Assembly (NCBI GenBank): GCA_023443865.1
Contig: JAEZST010000011.1
Coordinates: 186,001 to 250,000, forward strand
Length of the DNA stretch: 64,000 nt
Source: Spirochaetota bacterium
GTDB taxonomy: Bacteria; Spirochaetota; Spirochaetia; Treponematales; Treponemataceae
Reading direction: 5' to 3'
This document shows, piece after piece, positions 63,664 to 64,000 of the stretch; within the stretch, counting starts at the first letter, position 1; each line of letters opens with the position of its first letter. Both the position numbers and the translations under genes were made by a program. The notes beneath the pieces are model-generated. The model made no database searches and was not told where the DNA came from. It saw only the letters and a program-made list of their open reading frames with translations.

Positions 63664-64000
63664 ATGGAAACCATCATCATCGGAAACGGACCGGCGGGAT
63701 ACTTCACCGCCACGAAACTCGCCGAACTCGATCCGGCGGGAAAAATTACGATTTTAGAGCGCGAAAAAGAGCCCTTTTACGCGAAAATTCGCCTTTCTGA
63801 CTACGTGGCCGGCAAGCTCGAACGGGACAAACTGTATCTGGGTACCGCCGAGGCCCTGGAAAGGAAGGGCATTCGCCTCGTTCAGGGAAATGACATCGAT
63901 TCATTGGACATCGGCCGGAAAACGCTGAAGGCCGGCGGCGCCGAATGGACCTATGACCGATTGGTTCTCGCCACGGGCTCCAAGGCCTTTATCCCGCCCG
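63664..64000 (+). CDS. FAD-dependent pyridine nucleotide-disulfide-type oxidoreductase, N-terminal part (runs off the right edge)
   Basis: The first 112 residues of a flavoprotein: the FAD-binding Rossmann motif IIIGNGPAGYFTATKLAE and the second FAD loop LVLATGSKAFIPP are complete. KIRLSDYVAGKLERDKLYLG resembles NADH:rubredoxin or nitrite reductase-type flavoproteins. The NAD domain and specificity region are outside the window. Confidence 0.85.
   Translation, partial: METIIIGNGPAGYFTATKLAELDPAGKITILEREKEPFYAKIRLSDYVAGKLERDKLYLGTAEALERKGIRLVQGNDIDSLDIGRKTLKAGGAEWTYDRLVLATGSKAFIPP

Noticed and set aside
1..64000. tRNA, rRNA, integrase, transposase, phage or toxin-antitoxin genes
   Set aside because: I looked for cloverleaf-like segments and characteristic protein motifs on both strands and saw none that I can support. 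A tRNA or ncRNA covariance-model scan would settle the RNA part.

Overview
The window looks like about 64 kb of a GC-rich (visually near 60% G+C) spirochaete chromosome, most likely a treponeme-type organism. This rests on the combined gene content: many lipoproteins with loose lipoboxes, ParA/ParB, a MinD/FlhG-like ATPase next to a FapA-type (DUF342) protein, an outer-membrane barrel protein, and several conserved proteins of unknown function of the kind seen in treponemes. It is protein family recognition, not a database result. There is no rRNA, tRNA, CRISPR array, integrase, transposase or phage module, so this reads as core chromosome with a few accessory operons.

Layout. 1-5.2 kb: a cut-off SDR gene diverges from trmJ. 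The minus-strand block ctpA-rsmE-(degenerate wecG-like)-(sigma-54 activator without a DNA-binding domain) meets trmJ tail to tail. 5.3-10.2 kb: a plus-strand operon of a small membrane protein, a MinD-like ATPase, a FapA-like protein, lgt and a 59-residue ORF. 10.2-14.2 kb: minus-strand orf502-ptsN-tkt. 14.2-15.0 kb: an AT-rich regulatory gap with a near-perfect sigma-54 promoter driving hsp20. 15.1-22.8 kb: a VUT-family transporter, parA-parB, then ppk and ppx facing them, with a sugar hydrolase gene upstream of ppx. 23.1-25.5 kb: a remarkable single ORF joining a degenerate GatB to an intact asparaginase/GatD-type amidase. 25.5-31.2 kb: an unknown exported protein diverging from a TPR lipoprotein, a DHH phosphoesterase and a TraB-family membrane protein. 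31.3-35.8 kb: a glycosidase locus (GH30, LacI regulator, GH3 lipoprotein) with a LacI-type operator on the GH30 promoter. 35.9-38.8 kb: radA, an MBL-fold hydrolase and a stand-alone cyclic-nucleotide-binding domain. 38.9-49.7 kb: a tightly overlapping minus-strand operon encoding a compact type II secretion/type IV filament-like machine (secretin, ATPase, platform protein, pseudopilins), followed by three lipoproteins, one of them a clostripain-family protease. 49.9-54.8 kb: a MarR regulator with a hydrolase, RidA, and a two-permease ABC exporter. 55-64 kb: isochorismatase-like hydrolase, P-loop kinase, leuCD, an outer-membrane protein, a membrane-bound LuxR-type regulator, proS and the start of an FAD oxidoreductase.

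Two genome-wide themes show up. First, at about seventeen transcription-unit heads a sigma-70-like -10 hexamer lies only 6-10 bases before the start codon, with no Shine-Dalgarno sequence, which predicts leaderless mRNAs. Second, short tandem repeats sit exactly in gene junctions and carry either the upstream stop codon or the downstream Shine-Dalgarno sequence.

The strongest candidates for something undescribed are the GatB-asparaginase fusion, the compact secretion operon with its lipoprotein tail, and the predicted leaderless expression architecture.
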